Of a DNA stretch of 64,000 bases, positions 1 to 16,386 are shown piece by piece (the first letter of the stretch is position 1; each line of letters starts with the position of its first letter). Under the pieces are notes generated by a model. That model worked only from the letters and a program-made list of their open reading frames with translations. It ran no database searches and was not told where the DNA came from. Origin of the DNA: Nocardia niigatensis NBRC 100131. Its GTDB lineage: Bacteria; Actinomycetota; Actinomycetes; Mycobacteriales; Mycobacteriaceae. Made by a program: the position numbers and the translations under genes. The DNA is taken from positions 155,496 to 219,495 of the forward strand of contig NZ_BAGC01000026.1 in the NCBI RefSeq assembly GCF_000308655.1, given 5' to 3'.

Positions 1-1
1 C

Positions 2-535
2 GAGCGTGCGGTGTTCGTGCTCTCGGAGGTGTTCGGCCACAGCCTCGTCGAAATCGCCGGCATGGTCGGCAAATCCGATGCCGCCGTGCGCCAGATCGCG
101 CACCGGGCTCGTGCGCACGTGCAATCGCGGCGTAAGCGATTCGAGCCCGACTCCGAGACCAGTCGCGAGGTGATCGGCCGGTTCCTGCACGCCACGCAAA
201 CCGGTGACCTGCAAACCCTGATGGATGTGCTGGCCCCCGACGTCGTCCAGATCGCCGACGGCGGCGGCAAGGTGAGCGCGGCGCGCCGCCCGGTCGTCGG
301 CGCGGACCGCGTCGCCCACTACCTGATCGGGCTGAGCCGCCGGAACCTGACCGACATGACCGTCGAATTCGGCCTCTACAACGCCCTGCCCGCCCTCCTG
401 CTGCGCACCCGCGACGGTCGTCTCGACACAGTCGAACTGATCGAGACCACCGGCGACCGCATCACCGGTCTCTACGCCGTCCGCAACCCGGACAAGCTGA
501 GCACCGCCGAACTGACCCGCGCCCTGGAGCGCTGA
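2..535 (+). CDS. ECF41-family RNA polymerase sigma factor, C-terminal part (5' end outside window)
   Basis: The reading frame is open from the first bases of the window (E-R-A-V-F-V-L), so the sigma-2 region lies upstream and is missing. What remains is region 4 (about residues 1-45, helix-turn-helix ending in QIAHRARAHV) followed by a SnoaL-like C-terminal extension of about 130 residues. The extension carries the DGGGK and NPDKL signatures of ECF41 sigma factors, in which this domain replaces a classical anti-sigma factor. It is a clear paralogue of the complete gene at 56281-57213, which has the same two motifs. The family assignment is firm; the target genes are not visible here. Confidence 0.85.
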   Translation, partial: ERAVFVLSEVFGHSLVEIAGMVGKSDAAVRQIAHRARAHVQSRRKRFEPDSETSREVIGRFLHATQTGDLQTLMDVLAPDVVQIADGGGKVSAARRPVVGADRVAHYLIGLSRRNLTDMTVEFGLYNALPALLLRTRDGRLDTVELIETTGDRITGLYAVRNPDKLSTAELTRALER

Positions 536-589
536 ACCGGCTGCTGAATCCCTGCGTGACCGAGGATTTCGACGGCCGGTCGGGAATGA

Positions 590-2323
590 TCAGTTCACGC
601 AGGGGATCTTCGAGCCGATCTGTGTGGTGACCGGCTTGCCGGAATCCGGTGCGTCCGTGGTGGTGTCGGTGGCCGCGGCGCTGGTGGAGGAGCCGCCCGC
701 GGTGGTGGTCGGGCTGGTGGTGGCCGCGGTCGGGTCCAGGGAGGACGGGATCTCGAGGTCCGAGCCGACGACGAGCTTCACGTGCCCGCTGGACACCTCG
801 GTGGACGGGCTCACCGGGATGCCGCCGAACATCTCCGACAGCTGCTTGGCGTCGGTGTCGGCGCCGGTGCCGTAGTAGACGGTCGAGGTGGTGCCGTCGG
901 CGTACGTGGCGTTGGCGACGTCACCGGCCGGGAATCCCTTGGCGGTCAGCAACTTCGACACCTTGGCGGCCTGGCCTGGGGTGCCGCTGGCATTGACCAC
1001 GTCCAGCGTCGAGGTGGGCGTTGTGACCGGGGCGCTGGGCGCGGCCGGGGTGGAGACGCCGAACGCCTCGCGCACCGTCTTCTTGATGGCCACCGGATCG
1101 ATGACGTTCACGTCCTGGCCGTCGACGGTGTCGTAGCGCAGCACCGGCAGCGTCCGGAACTCCACGGTCGGGCTCTCCGCGCGGCCAAGGGTGGTGGCGA
1201 AATCGGTGAGGCTCCAGCCGTCGGAGAGCACGACGTCCTTGTGCGCCACATCCATCAGCGCCTTGAGCCGGCCCGGATTGGCCAGCGTGCCCGAGCTTTT
1301 CATGGAGTTGGCGACCGAGGTCAGGAACGCCTGCTGCCGGTGGGTGCGGTCGAGGTCGCCGTTCTCCAGCCCGTGCCGCTGCCGCACGAACGCCAGCGCG
1401 TCGGAACCGTCCAGGTGCTGGGGGCCGGCCGGGAACTGCGCGCCGGAGTAGTAACTGTCGTCCACGGCGTGATTGAGGCAGACGTCGACGCCGCCGAGCG
1501 CGGTCGCCAGATCGTAGAAGCCGGCCAGGGAGATCTCCGCGAACCGGTTGATAGGCACGCCTGTGAGGGCTTTCACAGTCTGAACGATGCTGGCGCGGCC
1601 CGCCTCCCGGCCCTGACGCTCCAGATCGGGGCCCTCGGTCGCGCCCTTCGCCTTGAGCTTCTCCTCGACCGTGTACTTCTTGAGGCCGTAGGACTCCTTG
1701 ATCTTGGCGTGGTCGTAGCCCGGGATGCCCTGCACCGGCACGTAGTCGTCGCGCGGGATGGAGAACGCGATGATGTGCTTCAGGTCCTTCGGAATGTGCA
1801 CCAGGATCAGCGAATTGGCGTTGTAGCCGCCCTCGGTGCCGTCGCCGGCGTGCAGCTGGTCCAGGATCTCCTTGGGAAGATCGTTGCCGTTCAGGTCTTT
1901 CCGGGTGTCCAGGCCGATGAGCAGCATATTGATGTCGCCGTCGAGGTTGACGTCCTCGGGTGCGATCGCGCCGGAGCGGACGAAGCCCTGATCGAAGTCG
2001 TTGCGGCCGTACCAGACCAGACCGGTGACCCCGATCACGCCCGCCGCCACCAGGGCCGTGATGCCGCGTCCGGCCAGCCGCAGCCGCTTGTCCCGCTCGA
2101 GCTGGGCCGCGGTGCGCTCGGGCTTGCCGCCGCTGTGATCCTTCTTGCTGTCGGTGTTGTCACGCTTGCCTGCGGTGCGCCGCTTGTCCGCGCGCCGGCT
2201 GGTGGAGTCCGCCTCGGCACGCCGTGAACGGCGGGGAGTCGGGTTTGGCGTCTCCGATGCCCGGCGGGTGCGGCCCGGCTGGGGGCCGACGACCGGCAGC
2301 GGTTGGGTGGCGTCGTCGTACAT
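590..2323 (-). CDS. LytR-CpsA-Psr (LCP) family cell-wall glycopolymer ligase
   Basis: LCP proteins attach lipid-linked glycopolymers, in mycolic-acid bacteria chiefly arabinogalactan, to peptidoglycan outside the membrane. The N-terminal 80 residues are cytoplasmic, basic and low in complexity. One membrane helix follows (about 84-105), then the LCP catalytic domain (about 130-365, with the D-x-N-M-L-L-I-G-L-D start, R-D-D and the R-Q-R-H-G segment), then a LytR_C domain (about 437-520) and a Ser/Thr-rich tail. The start at ATG 2323 is preferred because a GTG at 2392 in the same frame lies inside the argC operator region; the longer 600-residue form cannot be excluded. It is divergent from argC, so the two promoters share about 90 bp. 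Confidence 0.88.
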   Translation of the reverse strand: MYDDATQPLPVVGPQPGRTRRASETPNPTPRRSRRAEADSTSRRADKRRTAGKRDNTDSKKDHSGGKPERTAAQLERDKRLRLAGRGITALVAAGVIGVTGLVWYGRNDFDQGFVRSGAIAPEDVNLDGDINMLLIGLDTRKDLNGNDLPKEILDQLHAGDGTEGGYNANSLILVHIPKDLKHIIAFSIPRDDYVPVQGIPGYDHAKIKESYGLKKYTVEEKLKAKGATEGPDLERQGREAGRASIVQTVKALTGVPINRFAEISLAGFYDLATALGGVDVCLNHAVDDSYYSGAQFPAGPQHLDGSDALAFVRQRHGLENGDLDRTHRQQAFLTSVANSMKSSGTLANPGRLKALMDVAHKDVVLSDGWSLTDFATTLGRAESPTVEFRTLPVLRYDTVDGQDVNVIDPVAIKKTVREAFGVSTPAAPSAPVTTPTSTLDVVNASGTPGQAAKVSKLLTAKGFPAGDVANATYADGTTSTVYYGTGADTDAKQLSEMFGGIPVSPSTEVSSGHVKLVVGSDLEIPSSLDPTAATTSPTTTAGGSSTSAAATDTTTDAPDSGKPVTTQIGSKIPCVN

Positions 2324-2372
2324 GGCGCTGTCGAGTGTGCCGTAAGCGGCGCGCTCTGTCAGATTTCCGCCC

Positions 2373-4674
<2,302 letters not shown>

Positions 4675-4678
<4 letters not shown>

Positions 4679-5570
4679 GCGATGTGGTGAAACAGCTTTC
4701 GGCCTTCGACAAGGCGCACGTCCTCGCCGACGCGCTGCCCTGGCTGCAGAAGTTCCGCGACAAGATCGTGGTCGTCAAATACGGCGGCAACGCCATGATC
4801 GACGACGAGCTCAAGCGGGCCTTCGCCGCCGACATGGCGTTCCTGCGCACCGTCGGCGTGCACCCGGTGGTGGTGCACGGCGGCGGCCCGCAGATCAGTG
4901 CGATGCTGAAGAAGCTCGGCATGACCGGCGAATTCCGCGGCGGCTTCCGCGTCACCACGCCCGAGGTCATGGACGTGGTGCGGATGGTGCTGTTCGGGCA
5001 GGTCGGCCGGGAACTGGTGGGGCTCATCAACGCTCACGGCCCGTACGCGGTCGGCATCTCCGGCGAGGACGCCGGGCTGTTCACCGCCACCCGCCGCACC
5101 GTGCAGGTCGACGGCGAGGCCACCGATATCGGCCTGGTCGGCGACGTCACCGAGGTGAAGCCGGAGGCCGTGCTGGATCTCATTGCGGCGGGCCGGATTC
5201 CGGTGGTCTCCACCATCGCCCCGGACGCCGGCGGCGTGGTCCACAACATCAACGCCGACACCGCCGCGGCCGCGCTGGCCGAGGGCATCGGCGCGGAGAA
5301 GCTGGTCATCCTCACCGATGTGGAGGGCCTCTACACCGACTGGCCCGACCGGTCCTCGCTGACCTCGCGCATCGACACCGGCGCGCTCGCCAAGTTGCTG
5401 CCGTCGCTGGATGAGGGCATGGTGCCCAAGATGGAAGCCTGCCTGCGCGCCGTCGAGGGCGGCGTCCCCACCGCACACGTGATCGATGGGCGCGTCGCCC
5501 ACTCGGTCCTGCTGGAACTGTTCACCGGGGAAGGCATCGGCACGATGGTCACCCCCGCACAGGAGATCTC

Positions 5571-5574
<4 letters not shown>
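4675..5574 (+). CDS. argB: Acetylglutamate kinase
   Basis: ArgB phosphorylates N-acetylglutamate with ATP and is normally the arginine-feedback point in the cyclic pathway. The 299-residue amino acid kinase has the phosphate-binding V-V-K-Y-G-G-N-A-M near residue 31 and H-G-G-G-P-Q-I near residue 67. An N-terminal extension ahead of the kinase core resembles the extra helix of arginine-sensitive enzymes; feedback inhibition is inferred from this. It starts at ATG 4675, overlapping argJ (ATGA). Confidence 0.96.
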
Positions 5575-8232
<2,658 letters not shown>

Positions 8233-8322
8233 ATCGGGCTGTGCCGCAGGTTAATTGCGACAGCGGTAGCGGCATGCGGGCGTACGCTCGGTAGGAAGGA
8301 CATCCCCGAGCAAGGAACGCAC

Positions 8323-8979
8323 ATGTGCGAAGGCTATGGACTGATCGGATCCTTCGAAGCCGGGACGGGGGAGCGGCCTCACGTCCCCGAGGTGGTCCGG
8401 CCCAGCCTGCGCCGCACCGATGACGGGGTCTGGGTGGTCCTGGCCCGCAAGGTCGCCAGGCACCTCGACGGGGATCGGTTCGTGCCGGCGACGGGCGGGG
8501 CGCCCTACCCGCGCGACGCCATCGCCGAATGCCGTCGAGGCCGCGGCCACCCGGTGCCGGATGCGGACTGCAGCTGCGGTTTCCACGCCGTCTCCGAAGC
8601 CGCGCCGGAACCCTACGGCGGCCGCTTCACCGTGCTCGAGGTCGCCCTGTCCGGGCGCATCCTGGCCTCGCACTGGATCCAGGGCGGCGTGCTCTTCCGC
8701 GCCGAACGCCAGCTCGTGCTCACCTGGTCGGATATCACTGTGCCGCAACCGGTTCGACTACCGGACCGACCGCCCCAGCCCCCGAATCCGCCCCTGGAGC
8801 CAGGCGGCCGGACCGCGCGCCTGCGCCCGCCCGATCCCCGTGACCTCGACCGCGCGGGCCTGCGGCTGCCGGACCGCGAACCCCAGCTGGTCCGCCTCGC
8901 CGACGACGCCGGCTACTGCCTGCGACATCACGCCCGGAGACGCGCCGACCGTGCTTTACCCATTTCTGTTATGGCGTAA
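8323..8979 (+). CDS. Hypothetical protein with CxCGFHA motif
   Basis: I do not recognise a named function. The 218-residue protein has a cysteine near the N-terminus and a P-D-A-D-C-S-C-G-F-H-A motif around residues 81-91. This resembles the C-x-C-G-[IF]-[YH]-A motif of a common actinobacterial family of unknown function. The last 80 residues are rich in Pro and Arg and look disordered. There is no signal peptide or membrane helix. AAGGA lies 6 bp before ATG 8323, supporting the start. It follows argR by 90 bp. Confidence 0.7.
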   Translation: MCEGYGLIGSFEAGTGERPHVPEVVRPSLRRTDDGVWVVLARKVARHLDGDRFVPATGGAPYPRDAIAECRRGRGHPVPDADCSCGFHAVSEAAPEPYGGRFTVLEVALSGRILASHWIQGGVLFRAERQLVLTWSDITVPQPVRLPDRPPQPPNPPLEPGGRTARLRPPDPRDLDRAGLRLPDREPQLVRLADDAGYCLRHHARRRADRALPISVMA

Positions 8980-9035
8980 GGAGTTTCGCCGAGAGCGTGA
9001 CCGCCCGGGTTTCGCTCTCGACGTGGTGGGCCGGG

Positions 9036-9338
9036 TCAGTTGATGGTGAAGCTGCCCGCCATCGGGGGAGTGCCGTCGGTGCCGGCGGCGACGGTGCCGA
9101 TAGGGTCGCCCGAGCAGTCGGTGCTGGCGTAAAAGGTGGCGTCCTGGTCGGTGCCGTTGGACACGGTGGTGGTGCTCAGGTCGGTGAGCAGGATTCGGAC
9201 GCAACCGGTGGGATCGACCAGGACCCGGCCGTTGGAGACCAGGGTGCCGGTCGCTGCGCCGGCGGTGCCGGGGACGAGCACCGCCGCCATCCCGGCCAGT
9301 GCGGCAGCGCCCAGAACTCCAGCAATACGCAACTTCAT
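9036..9338 (-). CDS. Small secreted protein of unknown function
   Basis: The 100-residue protein begins with a clear Sec signal peptide (M-K-L-R-I, hydrophobic stretch to about residue 23, A-G-A-A cleavage site near residue 29). The mature part of about 70 residues has two cysteines, probably one disulfide, and no charged clusters. GGAGGA 4 bp before ATG 9338 fixes the start; a longer open frame runs upstream without a good ribosome site. I do not recognise the mature domain. It stands alone between convergent and unrelated genes. Confidence 0.75.
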   Translation of the reverse strand: MKLRIAGVLGAAALAGMAAVLVPGTAGAATGTLVSNGRVLVDPTGCVRILLTDLSTTTVSNGTDQDATFYASTDCSGDPIGTVAAGTDGTPPMAGSFTIN

Positions 9339-9534
9339 CAAATCCTCCGTGGTGAATCTGCGCCCGATCGCTCGAGCAACGTGATCCTGGCAACTGGCCG
9401 CCATCCTCGCAACGCGATGTAGCCGGGAGGATACGGCCATGTTTCGGAATCCGGCCCGGAGGCTGCGGCCGAATGCCTTGCCTGCACAGAAGAATTCCCG
9501 CGTTCGGTGCGAACGCGGGAATTCGTGTCGGTGC

Positions 9535-9693
9535 TCAGTTGAGCGGGTACTGACCGGGCGGGTAGGCGCCACCGCCGCCCTGGCCGGTGCCGCCGGAAAT
9601 GAGGAGATCCTGGGCGAACTGGAGGGCCGCGCCTCCGATGGACAGGATGTCGCGGCCGAGGGTGCCGACGTTCTGAGCGAGTGTCGAGAGCAT
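9535..9693 (-). CDS. Small 52-residue protein with an amphipathic helix, function unknown
   Basis: ATG 9693 has AAGGA 7 bp upstream and opens a 52-codon gene. Residues 1-33 could form an amphipathic helix (L-S-T-L-A-Q-N-V-G-T-L-G-R-D-I-L pattern) and the tail is Gly/Pro/Tyr-rich. There is no signal peptide and no cysteine. Very short signal-less helical proteins are known as outer-membrane channel formers in Corynebacterium (PorA, PorH); the resemblance is only in size and amphipathicity, so the role is open. The same frame extends upstream to 9996, but that portion is antisense to the next gene. Confidence 0.55.
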   Translation of the reverse strand: MLSTLAQNVGTLGRDILSIGGAALQFAQDLLISGGTGQGGGGAYPPGQYPLN

Positions 9694-9821
9694 GGCGGAA
9701 TCCTTCGGTTGACCCGGAAGTGTCCACCCCAGCGTGGCACAGCGGGGTACCTGATGATCGTGAATCGAACCGATGGGCCGGTTTTCGGCGGATTGTCGGA
9801 ATTGATGCCGGGCGGTCGTTC

Positions 9822-10589
9822 TCACCCGATCTTCTGCGCCACCGCGAAGACGCGGCGGAACGGCAGCCAGGTCGTGCCGTCCGCCTGCTGCGGGTAGACG
9901 GAGCGCAGCCGCGGCGCGAGGTCGGCGCGGAAGTCCTGCCAACCGGCGTCGTCGAGGGCGTCGCGCACCGGACGCAAGGCGGTGCCCGTCACCCATTCGA
10001 GGACAGGATCATTCCCGGTGAGCGGCTGCAGATAGGTGGTCTCCCAGGCGTCCACGCGACAGCCTGCGGCCGTCAGTACTCCGGCATACCCGGCGGGATC
10101 CGGTACCGCCTGGCGGTCGAGGATCCCCACCGCCCCCAGTCGTTCTCGCCACCGCGGCGAGGACGCGAGTTCCCGGATCGCGACATGCGAAGGCGCGTCG
10201 AAGTTCCCGGGTACCTGTATCGCCAGCCAGGCTCCTTCGGGAAGCGCCGACACCCAATCCGGCAGCAGCGCACAGTGATCCGGTACCCACTGCAGCACCG
10301 CATTGGTCACCACCACATCGGTGTCCGGGGCGGGCCGCCAGTCGCGCACGTCGGCCACGGTCGCGTCGATGCCGTGTTCCCTTGCCGCGGCGACCATTTC
10401 GGGTGAGGAATCGAAGGCATCGAGGGCTGCGTCCGGCCATCGGCTGGCGAGCGTCGCGGTGAGATTGCCCGGGCCGCAGCCGACATCGGCCACGCGCCGG
10501 GGCTTGTCCGCGCCGACCCGTCCGACCAGGTCGAAGAACGGCCGTGCGCGCAGGTCGTCGAAGGCGAGGTACTTGTCCGGATCCCACAT
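9822..10589 (-). CDS. tam: Trans-aconitate 2-methyltransferase
   Basis: This 255-residue class I methyltransferase closely follows the Tam family, which methylates trans-aconitate, a spontaneous inhibitor of aconitase. It begins [10 protein letters not shown], has the SAM loop [10 protein letters not shown] and the post-motif [13 protein letters not shown] 10589 is preceded by GGAGGGG at the right distance; an upstream extension to 10664 has no ribosome site. It is divergent from the argG transcription unit. Confidence 0.9.
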   Translation of the reverse strand: MWDPDKYLAFDDLRARPFFDLVGRVGADKPRRVADVGCGPGNLTATLASRWPDAALDAFDSSPEMVAAAREHGIDATVADVRDWRPAPDTDVVVTNAVLQWVPDHCALLPDWVSALPEGAWLAIQVPGNFDAPSHVAIRELASSPRWRERLGAVGILDRQAVPDPAGYAGVLTAAGCRVDAWETTYLQPLTGNDPVLEWVTGTALRPVRDALDDAGWQDFRADLAPRLRSVYPQQADGTTWLPFRRVFAVAQKIG

Positions 10590-10710
10590 GGGCCCCTCCG
10601 CATGAACGTCGAATTTTCCCAAACCGTACGTCCGTACTGTATTCCTCCTCGAGTTGCGATGCAAGGATATGGCGTGCGGCCGCGCCGGGATCCACGCAGG
10701 CGGGGACCCC

Positions 10711-10749
10711 GGTTATGAATGGGATTGCATCGTCATGCATAATCATTTG
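10711..10749 (+). promoter_or_regulatory. argG promoter with tandem ARG boxes (ArgR operator)
   Basis: This is the second copy of the argC element (30 of 36 bases identical, no gap). Boxes start at TGAAT (10716) and TGCAT (10736). CATAAT at 10738-10743 serves as -10, with TTATGA at 10713-10718 as a possible -35 and a 19-bp spacer. Transcription would start near 10750, leaving a leader of about 94 nt before argG, unlike the leaderless argC. Confidence 0.78.
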
Positions 10750-10843
10750 CAGGACGACGGAGCGCGCCAGAGGGACCGGGACGGGACCGCGGGGCAGCGC
10801 ACCGGTCGAGGGCCTATACGAACAATCGAGGAGCACACGGACT

Positions 10844-12046
10844 ATGACCAAGCGCGTCGTACTCGCCTACTCCGGCGGGCTGGACACATCGGTCGCCATC
10901 AGCTGGATCGGCAAGGAGACCGGCGCGGAGGTTGTCGCCGTCGCCATCGATCTCGGCCAGGGTGGCGAGGACATGAACGACGTGCGCCAGCGCGCGCTGG
11001 ACTGCGGCGCCGTCGAGTCCATCGTCGTGGACGCCCGCGACGAGTTCGCCAACGAGTACTGCCTGCCGACCATCCAGGCCAACGCCCTCTACATGGGCCG
11101 CTACCCGCTGGTCTCGGCCATCTCCCGGCCGCTGATCGTCAAGCACCTGGTCGAGGCCGCCGAGTACCACGGCGCCGACACCGTCTCGCACGGCTGCACC
11201 GGCAAGGGCAACGACCAGGTCCGCTTCGAGGTCGGCATCGGCGCGCTCGCGCCCGACCTGAAGGTCATCGCCCCGGTCCGCGACTACGCCTGGACCCGTG
11301 AGAAGGCCATCGAGTTCGCCGGCGAGAACAAGCTGCCGATCAACGTGTCCAAGAAGTCGCCGTTCTCCATCGACCAGAACCTGTGGGGCCGCGCGGTCGA
11401 GACCGGCTTCCTCGAGGACCTGTGGAACGCCCCGACCAAGGACGTCTACGACTACACCGTCGACCCGACCGTCAACTTCGAAGCGCCCGACGAGCTCATC
11501 GTCACCTTCGACAAGGGTATTCCGGTCGCCATCGACGGCCGCCCGGTCACCATGCTCGAGGCCATCACCGAGCTGAACAAGCGGGCCGGCCGACAGGGCG
11601 TGGGCCGCCTCGACATGGTCGAGGACCGGCTCGTCGGCATCAAGAGCCGCGAGATCTACGAGGCCCCGGGCGCCATCGCGCTCATCACCGCGCACCAGGA
11701 GATGGAAGCGGTCACCATCGAGCGCGAGCTGGGCCGCTACAAGCGGCAGGTCGAGCAGCGCTGGGGCGAGCTGGTGTACGACGGCCTGTGGTACTCCCCG
11801 CTGAAGCGGGCGCTGGACGCGTTCGTGGCCGAGACCCAGCAGCACGTGTCCGGCGATGTCCGGATGGTCCTGCACGGCGGCAGCGTCGTGGTCAACGGCC
11901 GTCGCTCCGACGAGTCGCTCTACGACTTCAACCTCGCCACCTACGACGAGGGCGACACCTTCGACCAGTCGCTGGCCAAGGGCTTCGTCCAGATCCACGG
12001 CCTGTCCTCCAAGGTCGCGGCGCGTCGGGATCTCAACAGCAAGTAG
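10844..12046 (+). CDS. argG: Argininosuccinate synthase
   Basis: ArgG condenses citrulline and aspartate using ATP. The 400-residue protein has the N-type ATP loop A-Y-S-G-G-L-D-T-S at its start and the typical H-G-C-T-G-K-G-N-D and S-P-F-S-I-D-Q-N-L segments. GAGGAG lies about 10 bp before ATG 10844; the open frame further upstream covers the promoter and is not coding. It begins the second arginine unit (argG, a methyltransferase, argH) under its own ARG boxes. Confidence 0.96.
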   Translation: MTKRVVLAYSGGLDTSVAISWIGKETGAEVVAVAIDLGQGGEDMNDVRQRALDCGAVESIVVDARDEFANEYCLPTIQANALYMGRYPLVSAISRPLIVKHLVEAAEYHGADTVSHGCTGKGNDQVRFEVGIGALAPDLKVIAPVRDYAWTREKAIEFAGENKLPINVSKKSPFSIDQNLWGRAVETGFLEDLWNAPTKDVYDYTVDPTVNFEAPDELIVTFDKGIPVAIDGRPVTMLEAITELNKRAGRQGVGRLDMVEDRLVGIKSREIYEAPGAIALITAHQEMEAVTIERELGRYKRQVEQRWGELVYDGLWYSPLKRALDAFVAETQQHVSGDVRMVLHGGSVVVNGRRSDESLYDFNLATYDEGDTFDQSLAKGFVQIHGLSSKVAARRDLNSK

Positions 12047-12086
12047 TAGCCTGCGACCGGAGACCCCGGCCGAAGGAGACGCGCCC

Positions 12087-14419
<2,333 letters not shown>

Positions 14420-14427
14420 CCCGCAGC

Positions 14428-14482
14428 GACGAGAACGGCCCGTCGAGGTTCCGCACCGGAAACCTCAACGGGCCGTTCGTCA
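14428..14482. terminator. Bidirectional hairpin terminator between argH and the convergent small gene
   Basis: Arms 14433-14443 (GAACGGCCCGT) and 14468-14478 (ACGGGCCGTTC) pair perfectly, continued by GAGGTTCCG (14445-14453) against CGG-A-AACCTC (14457-14466). No long T-run is present. It overlaps the stop codon of the minus-strand gene at 14480-14482. Confidence 0.8.
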
Positions 14483-14662
14483 TCCGCGACGATAGTTCAT
14501 GTGCTTCGTGGCGGGCACAGTGGCGCGACCGGAATCGTGCACCTTGCCGCCACCGATCTGCTGTTGCTTCTTATCGCCCTTGCCGCGCCGCTCGCGCCGC
14601 GACAGCGGGCGATCTGCGGGCTCCTCAGCCGGGATTTCGGGCAGCGAAAAGCGCTCGGGCAC
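14480..14662 (-). CDS. Small basic hypothetical protein (60 aa)
   Basis: The start is set at GTG 14662 because AGGAGG lies 4 bp upstream; an earlier GTG at 14695 would add 11 residues that include the ribosome site. The protein is hydrophilic, with an acidic-proline N-terminal third (L-P-E-I-P-A-E-E-P-A-D) and a Lys/Arg/Gln-rich remainder (R-R-E-R-R-G-K-G-D-K-K-Q-Q-Q). It probably lacks a stable fold alone. No function is recognised. It converges on argH. Confidence 0.6.
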   Translation of the reverse strand: MPERFSLPEIPAEEPADRPLSRRERRGKGDKKQQQIGGGKVHDSGRATVPATKHMNYRRG

Positions 14663-14859
14663 AGGTCCTCCTAGAAATTTACGAGACCGACTCACCGGAT
14701 CGGGTGCCGGTCGGAATCGGGAATGCCACGCGCGGTCGATTCGACCGACCGCTGGGCGTCAGACGCGTATCGCGCTCAGGAGAACAGCTGCAGCCACATG
14801 CCGAGCACCTTAACCACAGACTCGTATCCGCCGCATCCTATTTTTCGCCGGGTCCGGGG

Positions 14860-15333
14860 TCACGAGTTGGCGCGGTCGAGCATGGCATCGATGGCCGCGG
14901 TGATGCCCTTCTTGTCGTAGCTGCCGGTCGGCATGGTGGCGCCGTGGGCGTGGCGCACGATGCCCTGGCCATCGACGAGCACCGTCCCGGACTGCTGCAT
15001 CGAGCCGAAGAGTCGGCGGGTCAGTCCGACCGACTCGTGCGGGCTGCCGGTCGGGCCGGTCAGGACGGGGAAGGGAATGCCCCGCTCGGTCTTCCATGCC
15101 AGACCGGCCGTGCGTTCTTCCGGCACGACGATGGCGACCCGAATGCCCTCGGCATCGAAGTCGGCGCGGTTCGCGACGAGATCGCGGACGTGCCGGTTGC
15201 AGATCGCGCACGAGGTCGATCGCATGAAATACAGCAGTGTGCCGCGCATTCCGGGTTTGTCCGACAGCCGCCAGGGCTGCCCGGCGGTGTCGACGAGTTC
15301 CAGGTCCGGCGCGATGGATTCGGATGTGAGCAT
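14860..15333 (-). CDS. AhpC/TSA-type peroxiredoxin-like thioredoxin-fold protein
   Basis: The 157-residue protein has a thioredoxin fold of the AhpC/TSA kind: A-P-D-L-E-L near the start and an active-site segment S-T-S-C-A-I-C-N-R-H in which a C-x-x-C motif replaces the usual peroxiredoxin P-x-x-x-T-x-x-C. That makes it more like the redoxin/PRX-like subfamily used as a reductase or bacterioferritin-comigratory-like enzyme; the exact substrate is uncertain. It lies 53 bp downstream of an ECF-type sigma gene and probably shares its transcript, suggesting an oxidative-stress unit. Confidence 0.78.
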   Translation of the reverse strand: MLTSESIAPDLELVDTAGQPWRLSDKPGMRGTLLYFMRSTSCAICNRHVRDLVANRADFDAEGIRVAIVVPEERTAGLAWKTERGIPFPVLTGPTGSPHESVGLTRRLFGSMQQSGTVLVDGQGIVRHAHGATMPTGSYDKKGITAAIDAMLDRANS

Positions 15334-15386
15334 GGCGGGGTCACCCTTCGAGTGGCGTGGGGCGGGAGGACGGTCGGGTCCGGCGA

Positions 15387-15926
15387 TCACGGCCGGGTGC
15401 CGAGGTCCGCTCGGACAGCGGCGCGGGCACGGTGCAGATGCGACTTCATCGCCGCGGTGCTCAGTCCCAGCGCGTCGGCGGTCATGCGTCCCGGATAGCC
15501 CAGCACATCGCGCATGATCAGGACTCGGCGCTGGGTCTCGGGCAGGGCCGTAATCGCCTGTGCGAGTTGGCCGGCGTCGAGGCGGCGCAGCACTTCGTCC
15601 TCGGCGGAGAGCATCACGTCGAGGTCCCCGCCATCGGTCCGCGGGCCGTGATCGAGCAGATGCCGGGCGCGGCGCAGGCATTCGTTGCGGACGATGCGGA
15701 ACATCCAGGACGCGAGCGCCGTGGTCGCCCGCAGCGTTCCGATCTTGCGGTACAGGATGATCAGCGCTTCCTGCGTGGCGTCCTCGGCGTCGGCGGGGGA
15801 GGCGCACAGGTGTTGCGCGAACCGGCGCACATGGGGATGGGCGCCGTACACGACGGCGGCGATCGCCTCCCGGTCGCCGTGCTGGGCCGCCGCCACCAAC
15901 TGCTGACCGGCCCAGCCACGCTCCAT
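15387..15926 (-). CDS. ECF-type RNA polymerase sigma factor
   Basis: Region 2 (about residues 8-80, with D-A-E-D-A-T-Q-E-A-L and the F-R-I-V-R-N-E-C-L-R-R-A DNA-binding stretch) is joined to region 4 (about 105-170, L-P-E-T-Q-R-R-V-L-I-M-R-D-V and a helix-turn-helix). The 179-residue length from ATG 15926 fits a plain ECF factor. In-frame starts at 16025 and 16073 would add an atypical tail and are considered less likely. The downstream peroxiredoxin-like gene is probably co-transcribed. No anti-sigma gene is adjacent. Confidence 0.85.
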   Translation of the reverse strand: MERGWAGQQLVAAAQHGDREAIAAVVYGAHPHVRRFAQHLCASPADAEDATQEALIILYRKIGTLRATTALASWMFRIVRNECLRRARHLLDHGPRTDGGDLDVMLSAEDEVLRRLDAGQLAQAITALPETQRRVLIMRDVLGYPGRMTADALGLSTAAMKSHLHRARAAVRADLGTRP

Positions 15927-16386
15927 GCCCGCCCCCGTCGACGACTCGTGCCGCCTGATCCTTGCATTGTGCGAAGCCACCGCGATGTCGTGGTCCTCCG
16001 CTTCGATTCGTATGTTCACCACCATAAGAGGGGTCCCGGCCGGAAAAGGATTCGAATGGATCCGAAGTGGCACGACCCGCGTGCCCGTGCCGATGTCAGC
16101 TCAGGGCCTTCTGCAGGAGCTCGGTGATGCGGGATTCGGTCTCGTCGCGCATAGCGCTCGGTTCCTCGAGGCGTGGCATCGGGAGGAACGGCCGGCTCGA
16201 TCGGCGCTCCGCGAGGCTGTGGCGGGGCGCATGATTCACGGTTTGCGCGACGAGTTCGACGCCGAGCGCGAATGGACCGGCGTGCTCACTGGTGCGGCAG
16301 CGGCGGGAAGAGCTCGGTCTCACGCAATCCGACCTCGCGGATCGGGCGTTGCCCGAAGCGGGGTGACGGGTCGTTATTGTGCGGCA
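15927..16386. other. Stretch without a confident gene
   Basis: The stretch may hold the sigma-factor promoter. Two weak coding hints lie in it: a 47-codon minus-strand frame (16096-16239) with genomic-style codon use, and a plus-strand 24-codon fragment (16292-16366) reading like the start of a Cro/CI-type helix-turn-helix, which stops before the fold is complete. Nothing else is evident. Confidence 0.5.
16096..16239 (-). CDS. Possible small protein (47 aa), doubtful
   Basis: From GTG 16239 the frame gives a 47-residue peptide that ends in an amphipathic helix (M-R-D-E-T-E-S-R-I-T-E-L-L-Q-K-A-L). Nearly every codon in the last 27 ends in G or C, as in genuine genes here, and the stop lies upstream of the sigma gene in the same direction. 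There is no convincing ribosome site, and no family is recognised. It may equally be a chance frame or the remnant of a longer gene. Confidence 0.25.
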   Translation of the reverse strand: MNHAPRHSLAERRSSRPFLPMPRLEEPSAMRDETESRITELLQKALS

